In this document: positions 5,114 through 6,073 of the stretch, one piece after another | How positions within the stretch are numbered: the stretch's first letter is position 1 | How the letters are laid out: each line of letters starts with the position of its first letter | Source: Deltaproteobacteria bacterium RIFCSPLOWO2_12_FULL_60_16 | GTDB lineage: Bacteria > Desulfobacterota > Binatia > UBA9968 | Length of the DNA stretch: 6,073 nucleotides | Direction of reading: 5' to 3' | Assembly (NCBI GenBank): GCA_001798565.1 | Contig: MGSR01000069.1 | Coordinates: 1 to 6,073 of the forward strand | Notes under the pieces: model-generated | The model's input: only the letters and a program-made list of their open reading frames with translations | What the model was told of the DNA's origin: nothing | Database searches by the model: none | Translations under genes and position numbers: made by a program

Positions 5114-5998
5114 TTACCGTGAGATGAGGGCGCGTCTCAGCCTTTTCCATCCGTAGAGTGCGAAGTAGCGGAAGAGATTCAACGCCACGCCAAGATGGTG
5201 GAGACCTGTGATCGGATAATGGAGCTTAAAAAGGGTATTGAGGTCGCGGATATTCCTGTGGGAGCGCCTGTCGGTGAGAGTCTGCAGAAACTGTTTGAGG
5301 TCCATTTGTTCGAGATTGGCGGCTAGCGTTGTGCGGGTATTGTCCACGTAGATGGTCGCGTCTGTAGCTATAAAGAGAAGCACCTGTTGCCTGCGGCAGC
5401 GAAGGTAGAAGTCATTATCTGACCCAGCGTGGGGAAGATGGGCCTCGTCAAACATACCTAACCGTTGGAATATGCTAGCGGGTATCAGAACACCGCGGCC
5501 TCCTATGATGAGCTTTGTGGGCAATAGTTGTTTCTTGTTTAGGGCATGGTGCGCCCTGCCGGGAAGAATCAGGGTGGGGAAGCCAAGCAGGTAACATGTG
5601 CTAGCGGTGACGCAGAGAACCCGCTTCGTGAAGTAGTCTATCTGGATAGGGGCGATGATAGCTTCACCGTTTTCCTGGGCATGAGCGACCAAACGCTGGA
5701 TGGTCTCGGGCTCAATGTAGCAGTCGTTGTTCAGCAACATGACGTTCTTCGCCCCACGGTCAATGGCAGTCCGGATCCCAAGGTTAGTAGCCCCTGTCCA
5801 CCACAGTGTGGGTTCTCCCAAAATATGTACGACCTCGGGATATTGGGAAGGCAACGCTTCTTTCGTTTCATCCGTAGAGCCGTGGTCCACAACCATGATC
5901 TCCAGGTTGCGATAGAGACTGGCCCTCAACGCGTCGAGGCAGATTTTTGTCTGTTTCCAGCCGTTGAAGACCGGGATCACGATATGGATTTTGTCCAT
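5114..5998 (-). CDS. GT2 glycosyltransferase, rhamnosyltransferase-like
   Basis: A 294-residue soluble GT2 with no membrane helix in the catalytic part. Motifs in order: HIVIPVFNG (5-13), VVDHGSTD (36-43) for nucleotide binding, LWWTGATNLGI (65-75), LLNNDCYI (88-95) with Asp92 in the metal-binding position, GGRGVLIP (about 166-173), and SDNDFYLRCRR in the acceptor-side helix. This pattern is common in enzymes that add rhamnose or related sugars during O-antigen or capsule synthesis; the exact sugar is not determinable. His39 replaces the second Asp of the common VDDGSTD motif, a position that varies in this branch. The ATG at 5996-5998 has AAGGG 9 bases upstream (6008-6012), and the previous minus-strand gene ends 18 bases before it, so the two are likely cotranscribed. 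It converges with the plus-strand GT2, with 3 bases between the stops. The two GT2 proteins belong to clearly different branches. Confidence 0.88.
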   Translation of the reverse strand: MDKIHIVIPVFNGWKQTKICLDALRASLYRNLEIMVVDHGSTDETKEALPSQYPEVVHILGEPTLWWTGATNLGIRTAIDRGAKNVMLLNNDCYIEPETIQRLVAHAQENGEAIIAPIQIDYFTKRVLCVTASTCYLLGFPTLILPGRAHHALNKKQLLPTKLIIGGRGVLIPASIFQRLGMFDEAHLPHAGSDNDFYLRCRRQQVLLFIATDATIYVDNTRTTLAANLEQMDLKQFLQTLTDRRSHRNIRDLNTLFKLHYPITGLHHLGVALNLFRYFALYGWKRLRRALISR

Positions 5999-6016
5999 AG
6001 TTTTTATCCCTTGCCT

Positions 6017-6073
6017 CTATCCTCGGGCCAGTTTTTCGTACAGCTCGATGTATTGGGGAATGACGACCTCCTC
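6017..6073 (-). CDS. C-terminal end of an upstream gene, probably a glycosyltransferase (partial)
   Basis: The minus strand stays open from the right edge and ends in TAG at 6017-6019, giving 18 codons that read EEVVIPQYIELYEKLARG. A closing helix rich in Tyr, Glu, Leu and Lys (YIELYEKL) is common at the C-terminus of GT4-type glycosyltransferases. The stop lies 18 bases before the ATG of the next minus-strand gene, the spacing expected within an operon. Only the tail is visible, so the family is inferred from this short stretch and from its neighbour. Confidence 0.5.
   Translation of the reverse strand, partial: EEVVIPQYIELYEKLARG

Noticed and set aside
5996..5998. Loss of function in the minus-strand GT2 because of the VDHGSTD motif.
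   Set aside because: The second Asp of this motif varies in rhamnosyltransferase-like GT2 enzymes (often Asn), and the other motifs, including Asp92, are intact.

Overview
The window looks like a piece of a GC-rich bacterial chromosome, Gram-negative by its content. It carries a Bug/TctC-type periplasmic binding protein, a glutathione S-transferase (GST) family protein, and membrane sugar-transfer enzymes of the polyprenyl-phosphate type. GTG or TTG starts are likely for several genes. Bug proteins are most abundant in Betaproteobacteria but also occur in other proteobacterial and uncultured soil or subsurface lineages, so I do not name a genus.

Layout. (1) Positions 1-339, minus strand: the first third of a Bug/TctC-type substrate-binding protein with a signal peptide, cut by the left edge. 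(2) 340-507: a divergent intergenic region with a good sigma70-like promoter pointing right (454-482) and a strong ribosome site on each side. (3) 508-5110, plus strand: five tightly packed genes that look like one transcription unit. They encode a GST-like protein, a stand-alone lipoyl domain, an exported alpha/beta hydrolase, a large GT-C membrane glycosyltransferase, and a GT2 polyprenyl-phosphate sugar synthase with two C-terminal membrane helices. From the lipoyl gene onward, neighbours overlap or nearly touch. (4) 5114-5998, minus strand: a soluble GT2 of the rhamnosyltransferase-like kind, converging on the operon with a 3-base gap. (5) 6017-6073, minus strand: the last 18 codons of an upstream gene, probably another glycosyltransferase. 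The right side is therefore the edge of a surface-polysaccharide cluster.

How the genes may work together. The GT2 at 4211-5110 and the GT-C at 2446-4218 form a recognisable pair. The GT2 would load a sugar onto a polyprenyl phosphate at the cytoplasmic face, and the GT-C would use that lipid-linked sugar on the outer face to decorate an unknown acceptor. The hydrolase has an N-terminal export signal, so it could act in the same compartment. Its nucleophile position is Asp (GYDMGG) instead of the usual Ser. The GST-like and lipoyl proteins are cytoplasmic thiol-chemistry proteins, and their link to the sugar module is not obvious. This mixed cassette is the most unusual feature of the window. 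I found no tRNA, rRNA, CRISPR array, insertion sequence or convincing terminator.
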